Part shown: one piece after another, positions 34,740 to 42,643 of the stretch
Position numbering within the stretch: position 1 is the stretch's first letter
How the letters are laid out: each line of letters starts with the position of its first letter
NCBI GenBank assembly: GCA_020445405.1
Contig: JAGRGQ010000022.1
Location: 1-54,603 of the forward strand
Direction: 5' to 3'
Origin: Gammaproteobacteria bacterium
Lineage (GTDB): Bacteria; Pseudomonadota; Gammaproteobacteria; Chromatiales; Chromatiaceae
DNA length: 54,603 bases
The notes under the pieces: generated by a model
What the model was told of the DNA's origin: nothing
The model's database searches: none
What the model saw: the letters and a program-made list of their open reading frames with translations, nothing else
Made by a program: the position numbers and the translations under genes

Positions 34740-35579
34740 CTACACAAATCGCATCGAGAGGTCGACGGCAGCAATGTCCTTGGTCACGGCGCCTACCGAT
34801 ATATCGTCCACTCCAGTCTCGGCAATCCGCCGAATGTTCTCCAGCGTGACACCGCCCGACGCCTCCAGCCGCGCCCGACCGGCGTTCAAAGTGACCGCCT
34901 GGCATAACTGATCGCGGGAAAAATTGTCCAGCAGCACCCGCCGCGCACCGGCGGCAAGCGCCTGCTCCAGACCTGCCAGGTTCTCCACCTCTATCTCGAT
35001 CTCCACGTCCCTGCCAACCGCCTGGGCAGCGCGCAACGCAGCCGCTATGGAACCCGCCGCCTGAATATGGTTCTCCTTTATGAGAATCGCATCATAGAGG
35101 CCGATGCGATGATTATAACAACCGCCGCAAGTCACCGCATATTTCTGTTGCAGGCGCAAACCGGGAAGGGTCTTCCGGGTATCCAGTATGCGTACTCCGG
35201 TTCCCTCAACCGCATCGGCATAACGACGTGCACCAGTGGCGGTCGCGGATAGCGTCTGCAGATAATTCAGCGCGGTGCGTTCGCCGCTCAACAGCGCCCG
35301 GGTGTTGCCGTTAATGCGGCAAAGCAGGGTTCCTGGCGTCACTAGTGTCCCATCGGATATCAGCCACTCCACCCGGATATCCCGATCAAGCTGGTGGAAC
35401 ACCTCATCGAACCAGGCGCAACCGCAGATCACAGCGGCTTCACGGCAGATAACCTCCACCTGCGAAAACGCGTCAGCATCAATCAGCCCGGCAGTCAGGT
35501 CCCCGCTTCCGACATCCTCCTCCAGGCAAAGTCGCACCTGGCGGGCTATCACTTCGGCAGTCGGAAGCCCGGACCGCAT
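34740..35579 (-). CDS. nadC: Nicotinate-nucleotide pyrophosphorylase NadC
   Basis: Quinolinate phosphoribosyltransferase of NAD synthesis. 279 aa from the ATG at 35579; an earlier in-frame start overlaps the FKBP gene. Motifs: EEDVGSGDLTAGL, SGERTALNYLQTLSATAT, LDTRKTLPGLRLQQKYAVTCGG, HRIGLYDAILIKENHI, EIEVENL, VLLDNFS and EASGGVTLENI. The ATG is one base after the FKBP stop, so both are coexpressed. No nadA or nadB in the window. Confidence 0.95.
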   Translation of the reverse strand: MRSGLPTAEVIARQVRLCLEEDVGSGDLTAGLIDADAFSQVEVICREAAVICGCAWFDEVFHQLDRDIRVEWLISDGTLVTPGTLLCRINGNTRALLSGERTALNYLQTLSATATGARRYADAVEGTGVRILDTRKTLPGLRLQQKYAVTCGGCYNHRIGLYDAILIKENHIQAAGSIAAALRAAQAVGRDVEIEIEVENLAGLEQALAAGARRVLLDNFSRDQLCQAVTLNAGRARLEASGGVTLENIRRIAETGVDDISVGAVTKDIAAVDLSMRFV

Positions 35580-35580
35580 T

Positions 35581-35925
35581 TCAGAGGATCTCAAGCAGTT
35601 CCACCTCAAATATCAGTGTCGCATTGGGCGGAATCACACCTCCCGCACCAGAAGAGCCATAAGCAAGCGGGGAAGGTATGGTAAGTTTACGCCGTCCTCC
35701 CACCTGCATGCCCTGAACGCCTTCGTCCCAACCGCGGATCACGCGGCCACCACCCAGCGGAAAACTGAAAGGATCATTTCTGTCCAGACTCGAGTCGAAT
35801 TTCGTTCCGTTGGTCAGCCAGCCGGTATAGTGCACCCGTACGGTTTGGCCCGCTGCTGCAGCTTTGCCTTCCCCAACCGCAAGGTCCTCATATTTGAGAC
35901 CCGTATCGGTTATTTTTTCGCTCAT
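35581..35925 (-). CDS. Cytoplasmic single-domain FKBP peptidyl-prolyl isomerase
   Basis: 114 aa, FKBP12-like, with no signal peptide and no dimerisation domain. Complete fold: [75 protein letters not shown], and [16 protein letters not shown]. Active-site aromatics and the conserved Asp are in place. Upstream of nadC with a one-base gap. It is the third FKBP in this window. Confidence 0.94.
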   Translation of the reverse strand: MSEKITDTGLKYEDLAVGEGKAAAAGQTVRVHYTGWLTNGTKFDSSLDRNDPFSFPLGGGRVIRGWDEGVQGMQVGGRRKLTIPSPLAYGSSGAGGVIPPNATLIFEVELLEIL

Positions 35926-36017
35926 AAGCTCCTCTTGAATTTATTTCGATCGCGCGAGCATTGTAAGCGAAGCGACCGATCACCTCCAGTTGACGGATTG
36001 CACAATGAGCAAAAAAA

Positions 36018-38297
36018 TCAGTCGTCAATCTCGGTTTTTTTCAACACGTCCATCATGGCGTCAAGTGCACGGTCCATCAGTGGAATGCCTACATCGTCCA
36101 GCGGAACCGCCTTGCCGACCCTTAGCCAGGATGCGAATCCGGTAACCGGAATCTCAACAACCTTCATTCCCTTTCGGTTGACGAACAGACAAGTCCCGGA
36201 AACCATGCTGCGCCAGGAGAGCTTTGCGCGGAACTTCATGCCACTGGCTTCCTGTATCTCGAACCAGGTGCCAACTTGCAGATTCTCAGCCTGCTCCTGG
36301 TATTCGTCCTGTACCCCATGATCCACAGAACCGGTGCTTTGCGTCTCTTCGGCAGCCGGCGCCTCTGGTTGCGTTACCGCGGCATCAGGATCTGTTTGAG
36401 CGGAATCGCCTTCGCTTGCAGCTGCTGCGGCGTCTTCCGCTGTTTCGCCCTTCAGGCATCTGATATGACAAACCTGAAGCTCCTTGAACATGCGCGCCAT
36501 TTTATGCTGATCGTAGGAGATCTCTTTCAGCCCCGCCCTGAGTCCTTTCAGCAGCGGCGGGATCTCGTTCAGAAGTTCCTGGCGCCGGCTCTGGTCCGGA
36601 TTGGGTTGTACACTCCAAAGCAGTTTGTCCATCAGCCCCAACGCATTCTGCCACTCCTCGCTCTCATCGCCCTGACGCAGCCTGAGCAGCAACAACACAT
36701 CGCGCCATCCATCTTTGATCAGCATGACTACCGGAGAGGGTATCCAGTCGTTTCCGAAGAGGCGGTTATTGATCTCCTCGAACACCCGATGCCGGGCACT
36801 ATTCAGCTGCTCTTTGCCCTGAGTCACCTGGGCAACCCGTTGCTCGGCTACCTTCGAGCCCTGTTCTTCACGCTGTATGAAAGCGGTCAGATCCTCCAGC
36901 AGACGGCTAAACAATTCGACATCCTTGTCAAAATCATTCAGCACCCTCTCCACGATACTCTCCATCTTCTCGTACAGCCCGCCATCGGCTTTTCCTGACT
37001 GCTCCGACCATCCGATGGCGGCGCTGGCCATAATGTTGAGCAGGCGTCTGGCGGGATGTCCCTTGCTGTGAAAAAACGACTTATCCAGTATCGCGACTTT
37101 CAGCATGGGAATCTGAAGCCTGGCCAACAACGCCTTCATCGCATCCGGCAGGTTTCTGTCTTCCAGTATGAAATCGAACAGCATGGAGATAACGTCGATG
37201 GCATCTTCGTCGTTTCCACTGATTTTCTTTTCCGCCGCCACACCCTGGGCGAGACCCATGACCTGGAACAGATTGGCCCTGACGTCCATACTGGCAGGGT
37301 TACCATTGGAAATTTGCCCCGGCAAGGGACTCTCCACCCGTTGCAGCGTCGACAATGCATGGATCATGTCGTTGGTCTCGATGACCGGCAGTCTGGCTCC
37401 GCTGGGAACGGCGCCGGAGGCAACCAGCCGCTTTTCGTTCAATAACTGTTTCAAGGTCAAAAAAAGCTCCGCTTGCAGATCATTTTCGTCGGCCTTTTCA
37501 TCACTGAAAACCTCGCTGTTATTCTCCCGATATGCTGCAGGGGAGTGGCCCCCTCCACCCGGCTGATAACCCGGCGTGCGGTGTATCTTGTTTATCAGCT
37601 GCGGCAACACACCCTGCTTTGCAAGCAGGGTGTTCAATTCATCATAAATCGCTCCAAGTGCGTCGATAACATGGATCTGGAACTGTTTGTAGACAACCAA
37701 CTTCACCGGTATATCAACCGCCATTACCTTGAATTTATCGTGGAAAGCCAGGCACATGACACCCGGCGAGAGCGGATTGTCCTGTGTGTCGAGATCCTCC
37801 CATCCGAGTAGATGGCCAAACCTCTGATTCAAGCCATACAGGGCGCGAAAGTGGCGGTTTTCCCCACGCGACGTCATATTGCTGATCGCCAGCCCCTCTT
37901 CCAGGTCATCTTGACCCAGCAGGGAAAGAGTGCCCTCGGCGCTCTCCATCTCCCGATGATTCGGTCCGGCGGGCGGTTGGCCGGTTTTCCAGAACTCATC
38001 GAAACACTTCATTATCTGCTGGTTGAAACCAGCCTCTATACCCTCGCGGTTTTTACGGATTTCGCGCATCGCTTCGAAGAATGCGGTCTGCCGGATATTG
38101 CTTTCCGCTTTATCGGCCAGTTCATAGAGCGCATCGTCCAGACTCTCAAACATCTCGCTGATGCATTTGGGAATCAGCTTGAGCACGGTCTTACGACAGG
38201 CGTCGATGCTGGCTCGATGCTCCTCCTTGAGTACCGGCCTCATTCCCCCGTTTATGCGGCTGCCTTCGAAACTAAGTACATTGTTCTGGAAACTCAT
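36018..38297 (-). CDS. DUF1631 domain-containing protein
   Basis: 759 aa cytoplasmic protein of unknown function. Helix-rich throughout; conserved blocks are FEALDDALYELADKAESN-like at about 50-70, RFGHLLGWEDLDTQDNPLSPGVMCLAF and QFQIHVIDALGAIYDELNTLLAKQGVLP. A linker rich in Ala, Asp, Gln and Glu lies near 620-655. The C-terminal 90 residues (GTWFEIQEASGMKFRAKLSWRSMVSGTCLFVNRKGMKVVEIPV) look like a PilZ-type barrel, hinting at cyclic-di-GMP-related signalling. Older database notes call the family thymidine phosphorylase, which nothing here supports. A lone gene, divergent from DUF1538. Confidence 0.85.
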   Translation of the reverse strand: MSFQNNVLSFEGSRINGGMRPVLKEEHRASIDACRKTVLKLIPKCISEMFESLDDALYELADKAESNIRQTAFFEAMREIRKNREGIEAGFNQQIMKCFDEFWKTGQPPAGPNHREMESAEGTLSLLGQDDLEEGLAISNMTSRGENRHFRALYGLNQRFGHLLGWEDLDTQDNPLSPGVMCLAFHDKFKVMAVDIPVKLVVYKQFQIHVIDALGAIYDELNTLLAKQGVLPQLINKIHRTPGYQPGGGGHSPAAYRENNSEVFSDEKADENDLQAELFLTLKQLLNEKRLVASGAVPSGARLPVIETNDMIHALSTLQRVESPLPGQISNGNPASMDVRANLFQVMGLAQGVAAEKKISGNDEDAIDVISMLFDFILEDRNLPDAMKALLARLQIPMLKVAILDKSFFHSKGHPARRLLNIMASAAIGWSEQSGKADGGLYEKMESIVERVLNDFDKDVELFSRLLEDLTAFIQREEQGSKVAEQRVAQVTQGKEQLNSARHRVFEEINNRLFGNDWIPSPVVMLIKDGWRDVLLLLRLRQGDESEEWQNALGLMDKLLWSVQPNPDQSRRQELLNEIPPLLKGLRAGLKEISYDQHKMARMFKELQVCHIRCLKGETAEDAAAAASEGDSAQTDPDAAVTQPEAPAAEETQSTGSVDHGVQDEYQEQAENLQVGTWFEIQEASGMKFRAKLSWRSMVSGTCLFVNRKGMKVVEIPVTGFASWLRVGKAVPLDDVGIPLMDRALDAMMDVLKKTEIDD

Positions 38298-38466
38298 AAG
38301 CGCACCTGGTTATGCTGGGGGAAAATCGAACAACTCGACAAAAAATACGTACTTGTCCTGACTCTGTTGCGGCACGCTATCGGAATATCTTTACCTCTGC
38401 GGGTGTCGGATGAGAATATCTGTGATGTGGTTAACAAGGATTGCCGACTAGTGTAATGTTCGCATC

Positions 38467-39201
38467 GTGAAAAAAATTTTAACCCTCCTTGCCAAGTCGA
38501 TGCTTGAAAGTGTCCGTGATCTGCTGCCTATTATCGCGGTCATTGCTTTCTTCCAGTTGCTGATACTGCGCCAGCCTATACCCGACCTGAGCGGACTGCT
38601 GATCGGAACTCTCCTGGTGATTCTCGGGCTAACGCTTTTTATTCACGGACTTAAAGTCGGTTTATTTCCGATCGGTGAATCGATGGCACACGATTTTGCC
38701 CGTAAGGGAAGCTTGTTCTGGCTGCTGGCGTTTGCCTTTGCATTGGGCTTTGGCACCACGATCGCGGAACCAGCGTTGATTGCGGTGGCGGACGAGGCAG
38801 CTAAAGTCGCAGCTACCGGAGGTATGATCGACGAATCGGAAGAGGCAAAGCAAAGCTATGCCAACGGTCTGCGAATGACGGTCGCCCTCTCAGTGGGACT
38901 GGCCATCGTCATTGGAGTTCTGCGCATCATCAAGGGCTGGCCGATCCAATATCTAATCATTGGCGGCTATATCGGGGTGGTTATCATGACATTCTTCGCG
39001 CCACCGGAGATTATCGGCATCGCCTACGACTCAGGTGGCGTCACCACGTCCACTATTACCGTGCCGTTGGTCACGGCGCTGGGAGTCGGACTGGCCAGCA
39101 GTATCCAGGGGCGCAATCCGTTGACCGATGGTTTTGGGTTGATCGCTTTTGCATCGCTGACACCTATGATCTTCGTCATGGGTTACGGCATTATTCTCTG
39201 A
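38467..39201 (+). CDS. DUF1538 membrane protein, first half
   Basis: 244 aa integral membrane protein with about six or seven helices, started at GTG (38467) with no clear Shine-Dalgarno; the ATG at 38500 would trim 11 residues. Two DUF1538 hallmarks are [12 protein letters not shown] (96-107) and [13 protein letters not shown] (188-200). Both are small-residue-rich motifs placed like re-entrant or unwound segments of a transporter. Related proteins can be twice as long, so this is one unit of a probable heterodimer with the next gene, which overlaps its stop by one base. Confidence 0.85.
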   Translation: MKKILTLLAKSMLESVRDLLPIIAVIAFFQLLILRQPIPDLSGLLIGTLLVILGLTLFIHGLKVGLFPIGESMAHDFARKGSLFWLLAFAFALGFGTTIAEPALIAVADEAAKVAATGGMIDESEEAKQSYANGLRMTVALSVGLAIVIGVLRIIKGWPIQYLIIGGYIGVVIMTFFAPPEIIGIAYDSGGVTTSTITVPLVTALGVGLASSIQGRNPLTDGFGLIAFASLTPMIFVMGYGIIL

Positions 39202-39971
39202 TGTCATTGCTCAGCCACTTCCTGACATCGTTGTTGAGCACACTTCGGGACGTGCTGCCAATCGCAATCATCCTGTTCGGTTTTCAGCTCGCCATTCTCA
39301 GAAAACGAATTCCCAATCTGCGGCAGATATTGATCGGCTTCGTGTTTGTGCTGCTCGGCCTGGCATTCTTTCTGGAGGGGCTGGAGCAGGCACTCTTTCC
39401 ACTGGGGAAGCTGATGGCCGAACAGCTCACTGCACCTGAATTTCTTGGTCTAGCCGGCGGAGGAAAAGGCGAATGGGCCCACTATTTCTGGGTCTACGTC
39501 TTTGCCTTCGCGATCGGTTTCTCCACCACCATTGCGGAGCCATCGCTGATCGCGGTCGCGATCAAGGCCAACCAGGTTTCGGCTGGAGCAATAGGCACCT
39601 GGGGACTGCGCATCGCGGTGGCAATCGGCGTTGCCGTCGGCATCAGTCTTGGCGCCTATCGAATCGTTACCGGCACCCCGCTTCATTACTATATAATCAT
39701 CGGATATATTCTGGTGGTCATTCAGACTGTTTTCTGCCCCAAAACCATCATCGCCCTGGCCTATGACTCCGGCGGCGTGACCACCTCTACCGTAACGGTA
39801 CCTTTGGTTGCGGCATTGGGACTCGGTCTCGCCAGTAATATCCCTGGCCGGAATCCATTGCTGGACGGCTTTGGTCTGATAGCTTTTGCCAGCCTTTTTC
39901 CCATCATGAGCGTGATGGGTTACGCTCAGCTCAGTGAGTGGCGCGCTCAACGGGACAAACGTTCCCGTTAG
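39201..39971 (+). CDS. DUF1538 membrane protein, second half
   Basis: 256 aa paralog of the preceding protein with the same topology. It has STTIAEPSLIAVAIKAN from 108, [13 protein letters not shown] (189-201), then the shared [21 protein letters not shown]. Both halves start with a conserved amphipathic segment (LRDVLPIAIILFGFQLAILRKRIP). The ATG overlaps the previous stop (TGATG). The PII-like gene follows after 20 bases. Substrate unknown; no ATPase or ion-binding motif recognised. Confidence 0.86.
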   Translation: MSLLSHFLTSLLSTLRDVLPIAIILFGFQLAILRKRIPNLRQILIGFVFVLLGLAFFLEGLEQALFPLGKLMAEQLTAPEFLGLAGGGKGEWAHYFWVYVFAFAIGFSTTIAEPSLIAVAIKANQVSAGAIGTWGLRIAVAIGVAVGISLGAYRIVTGTPLHYYIIIGYILVVIQTVFCPKTIIALAYDSGGVTTSTVTVPLVAALGLGLASNIPGRNPLLDGFGLIAFASLFPIMSVMGYAQLSEWRAQRDKRSR

Positions 39972-39991
39972 GATAACTAGAGGAATTAACC

Positions 39992-40342
39992 GTGCATTTC
40001 AAACTGATCATAGCACTGATCGAAGACAGCAAAACCGAACCTCTGCTGGAGGCGGCACGGCAGGCGGGTGCCACCGGTTCCACTGTCATCAGCCAGGCCA
40101 GAGGCGAAGGTGTCGAGAAGAGCAAAACCTTCTTCGGTCTCAACCTCGAGACGCAGAGAGACATGATACTGCTGCTTGTGGAGGAGCATTTGAGCCGCAC
40201 TATCCTGGAGACGATTTACGAAGTAGGGGAGTTCGACGAAAAGCCGGGTACCGGCATTGCATTCCAGATTGATGTAGAGGATGCGGTGGGTGTTTCTCAT
40301 CAGATTAAACAGTTAACCAGCGTAGTGGAGGATGAGTTGTGA
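39992..40342 (+). CDS. PII-like signalling protein
   Basis: 116 aa, GTG start with GAGG 8 bases upstream. PII (GlnB) fold: FKLIIALIEDSKTEPLLEAARQAGATGSTVISQARGEG (B-loop precursor and T-loop base), ILLLVEEHLSRTILETIYEVGEFDEKPGTGIAFQIDVEDAVGV. The T-loop Tyr of uridylylated GlnB is not evident (EKSKTFFGLN instead), and the C-terminus lacks the RTGE tail. This is a divergent PII that probably senses a nucleotide and binds the DUF1538 pair, as GlnK binds AmtB. It overlaps the CBS gene by 4 bases (GTGA). Confidence 0.87.
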   Translation: MHFKLIIALIEDSKTEPLLEAARQAGATGSTVISQARGEGVEKSKTFFGLNLETQRDMILLLVEEHLSRTILETIYEVGEFDEKPGTGIAFQIDVEDAVGVSHQIKQLTSVVEDEL

Positions 40343-40740
40343 GCGAGAACAAAACCATCAGGGTCCGGGATATCATGAAGACCAAATTCGATATGGTCGA
40401 CGGTATAGCGACCGTGGAGGATGCGCTTAACCAGATGAGCCATGTAGAGACAAAATGCCTGGTCGTTAAAAAACGCAACGAGAATGACGAATACGGTCTG
40501 GTCATGCTTTCGGACATCGCACGCCAGGTGCTGGCAAAAGATAAATCCCCCAGCCGGATGAATATCTACGAAATCATGTCAAAACCGGTCATTACCGTCG
40601 ATCCAGACATGGATATCCGCTACTGCGCACGCCTGTTTACGCGCTTCCATCTATCGCGGGCACCAGTAGTCGATAACGGCAATATTGTTGGCATCGTAAG
40701 CTTTACTGACATGACGCTGAAGGGGCTTCGGCGGCAGTGA
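40339..40740 (+). CDS. Two-CBS-domain protein
   Basis: 133 aa consisting of one CBS pair only: IRVRDIMKTKFDMVDGIATVEDALNQMSHVETKCLVVK and IYEIMSKPVITVDPDMDIRYCARLFTRFHLSRAPVVDNGNIVGIVSFTDMTLKGL. CBS pairs bind adenosine nucleotides and gate transporters or enzymes. GTG start overlapping the PII-like stop, with its own stop overlapping the ampD start, so its expression is locked to the PII-like and DUF1538 genes. Confidence 0.9.
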   Translation: MSENKTIRVRDIMKTKFDMVDGIATVEDALNQMSHVETKCLVVKKRNENDEYGLVMLSDIARQVLAKDKSPSRMNIYEIMSKPVITVDPDMDIRYCARLFTRFHLSRAPVVDNGNIVGIVSFTDMTLKGLRRQ

Positions 40741-41285
40741 ACGCGACTGGAAACGGCGTTTTGCTGGTCGAAGCCAGCCAACGCGTTTCGCCCAATCAGG
40801 ATCTCAGACCCGCGGACTGCGTAGTCGATCTGCTGGTTATCCACAACATCAGCCTTCCCCCGGGTCGATTCGGCGGACCCTGGATCGACGATCTGTTTCA
40901 CAACCGCCTCGATCCCGGCGAGCATCCCTATTTCACCGATATCTGTCAACGCAGGGTCTCATCACACCTGCTTATAAGACGCGATGGAGAACTGTTGCAG
41001 TACGTCCCCCTTTGCCGGCGCGCGTGGCATGCCGGTGAATCGTGTTTCGAGGGTAAAACTGCGTGTAACGATTTCTCTATCGGAATCGAACTGGAGGGGA
41101 CTGATGATATTCCATACACCGACCCACAATATCTCAGTCTTGTGCATGCGACCAAAAGTATTATGTCAATCTTCCCAGGTATTACCAGGGAGAGAATCAC
41201 CGGTCACAGCGATATCGCGCCGGGCAGAAAAACCGATCCGGGACCGGCATTCGATTGGATGAGATACCTGAACGGTCTGGATTGA
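40737..41285 (+). CDS. ampD: 1,6-anhydro-N-acetylmuramyl-L-alanine amidase AmpD
   Basis: Cytoplasmic zinc amidase that removes the peptide from anhydromuropeptides in cell-wall recycling. 182 aa. Zinc and catalytic residues are seen in LLVIHNISLPPG, the SSHLLIRRDGELLQYVP core with RRAWHAGES, and TGHSDIAPGRKTDPGPAFDW. It starts at GTG in a GTGA overlap with the CBS gene and ends the operon, perhaps by chance since ampD is found in many contexts. Confidence 0.95.
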   Translation: MNATGNGVLLVEASQRVSPNQDLRPADCVVDLLVIHNISLPPGRFGGPWIDDLFHNRLDPGEHPYFTDICQRRVSSHLLIRRDGELLQYVPLCRRAWHAGESCFEGKTACNDFSIGIELEGTDDIPYTDPQYLSLVHATKSIMSIFPGITRERITGHSDIAPGRKTDPGPAFDWMRYLNGLD

Positions 41286-41338
41286 CTTCGCTGTATAAGC
41301 CGGGTTGTCTCTGCGGGACCAGCAGGTCTTGACCAAAC

Positions 41339-41369
41339 CCCGCCATCCCCTTCCGATCGGGATGACGGG
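41339..41369. repeat. Hairpin repeat between convergent genes
   Basis: CCCGCCATCCC (41339-41349) pairs with GGGATGACGGG (41359-41369), ten of eleven pairs, with a nine-base loop. It lies between ampD and the CMD-Rieske gene. Read on the minus strand it begins CCCGTCATCCCG, related to the 33538-33565 element. No T-run is present. Confidence 0.55.
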
Positions 41370-41402
41370 AAACGTCCTGCGCAAAAGGAGATGGATCGGT
41401 TC

Positions 41403-42029
41403 TCACCAATGCGCCAGCAACCGCCCATTGGAAATTTTGTGCTCAAAACGCTTTAACGGCCGATTCCCCTTGGCGATGCATTCTCCGCTCTCGATATCGA
41501 AGGCCCACTGATGTTTAGGGCAGGTCAGCGTGGTACCCGCCAGGGAGAGATGCGGGATATCGGTTACCTGATGCGGGCAGCGGCTGTCGTAAACGGCTAT
41601 CTGTTCGCCTTTGCGCCAGGTGAACAGGTGGCGCCCGTCCTTTTCGAAATATGCAGCCTCCTCTTGCGGCACCTCCTCCAGCGATGCAATATCATGCCAC
41701 TCCGGCTCGGCATTCAGATTATCTGGCCGGAACTCCGGAATATCCATTTCCAACAATATTTCGGTAGCCCAAACAATCTTGGCCAGACCGAGAACCGGGA
41801 AAGCCATCAAAAGCGCGTCGATTACCTCATTTGGCGACGCACCATTACGTAACGCCCGGGTTAGATATTGGCGAAACCCCCCTTCGGTCTGTACCGCAAC
41901 CTTGGTAATAACAGAGATCAGATCCCGGGTGCGGGTGTCCAGATGGGTCTCGGACTTCTTGAGGAAAGAGAAATAGGCCGACATCGCTTCCGGCCGCGTC
42001 TTCAACAGATAATTCAGAGCATCGCTCAT
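41403..42029 (-). CDS. Fusion of carboxymuconolactone-decarboxylase-like and Rieske 2Fe-2S domains
   Basis: 208 aa from the ATG at 42029, with GGGAGG 10 bases upstream. The N-terminal AhpD/CMD-like helical domain (about 1-95) lacks the CxxC and the usual His: the helix reads VAVQTEGGFRQYLTRALRNGAS. The C-terminal Rieske domain has C151-x-H153 and C170-x2-H173 (RCPHQ and CPKHQWAFD), so a 2Fe-2S cluster is expected. Function unknown; an electron-transfer module attached to a redox-dead CMD fold is one reading. A lone gene downstream of lspA. Confidence 0.86.
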   Translation of the reverse strand: MSDALNYLLKTRPEAMSAYFSFLKKSETHLDTRTRDLISVITKVAVQTEGGFRQYLTRALRNGASPNEVIDALLMAFPVLGLAKIVWATEILLEMDIPEFRPDNLNAEPEWHDIASLEEVPQEEAAYFEKDGRHLFTWRKGEQIAVYDSRCPHQVTDIPHLSLAGTTLTCPKHQWAFDIESGECIAKGNRPLKRFEHKISNGRLLAHW

Positions 42030-42151
42030 GTTTGACAAACCTCCCAAATACTTCAATCGCCAAAAAATTCAACTCTTTCTAATTTCACAATTTCGCCCGG
42101 TTAATGTGCCAGACTCACTGGTGAAAGTGGGCGTCTCGACGCGCAGGCATA

Positions 42152-42625
42152 TTACAAAGCCGCGCGCTGACGCTCCACCCGTACCGCATCGACAAGCAGC
42201 AAAAGAATACCCAGAGTGATCGCCGAATCGGCGATGTTGAAAGCAGGCCAATGCCAGTCCCGGTAGTAGACATCAATGAAATCGACCACATGACCCAGCA
42301 GCAGGCGGTCCAGAATATTGCCCAGCGCACCGCCGACCACCAGACTCAACGCAACGGCGCTGAGCCGCTGGCTCACCGTCAGGCGGCTGATCCATATTAT
42401 CAGTACCAGACTGACTGTCAGTCCGATCAGAACGAAGAACCAGCGCTGCCAGCCATCCTGGTCGCTGAGAAAACTGAAAGCTGCGCCCTCGTTGTAGACC
42501 AAGGTCAAATTGAGATATGGCAACACCGGCATCACTTCGAAAACCAGAAAGTTCGACTCCACCAGCTGCTTGCTGATCTGATCGAGTATCACCACCAACA
42601 GAGAGAGCCAGAGCCAGCGCAGCAT
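42152..42625 (-). CDS. lspA: Lipoprotein signal peptidase LspA
   Basis: Aspartyl protease of the inner membrane that removes signal peptides from prolipoproteins. 157 aa from the ATG at 42625, with GAGG 9 bases upstream; a TTG two codons earlier is less likely. Four membrane helices. Family blocks are LVYNEGAAFSFL, GGALGNILDRLLLGHVVDFIDVYY and FNIADSAITLG, with the two catalytic Asps in NILDR and IADS. Directly downstream of ileS. Confidence 0.95.
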   Translation of the reverse strand: MLRWLWLSLLVVILDQISKQLVESNFLVFEVMPVLPYLNLTLVYNEGAAFSFLSDQDGWQRWFFVLIGLTVSLVLIIWISRLTVSQRLSAVALSLVVGGALGNILDRLLLGHVVDFIDVYYRDWHWPAFNIADSAITLGILLLLVDAVRVERQRAAL

Positions 42626-42643
42626 GCACAACCGTCCTCAAGA

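Noticed and set aside
33611-35925. Suspicion that three FKBP genes mark a recent duplication
   Set aside because: The Mip-like, FKBP12-like and SlpA-like proteins belong to different, old subfamilies with different domains and locations.
35275-36321. A 348-codon plus-strand frame opposite nadC, FKBP and DUF1631
   Set aside because: It spans three genes on the other strand and is Ser/Arg-rich without motifs.
38467-39971. Possibility that the two DUF1538 genes are one gene broken by a frameshift
   Set aside because: Each has its own complete paralogous domain, and a clean TGATG stop-start overlap joins them, so two genes are more likely than a sequencing error.
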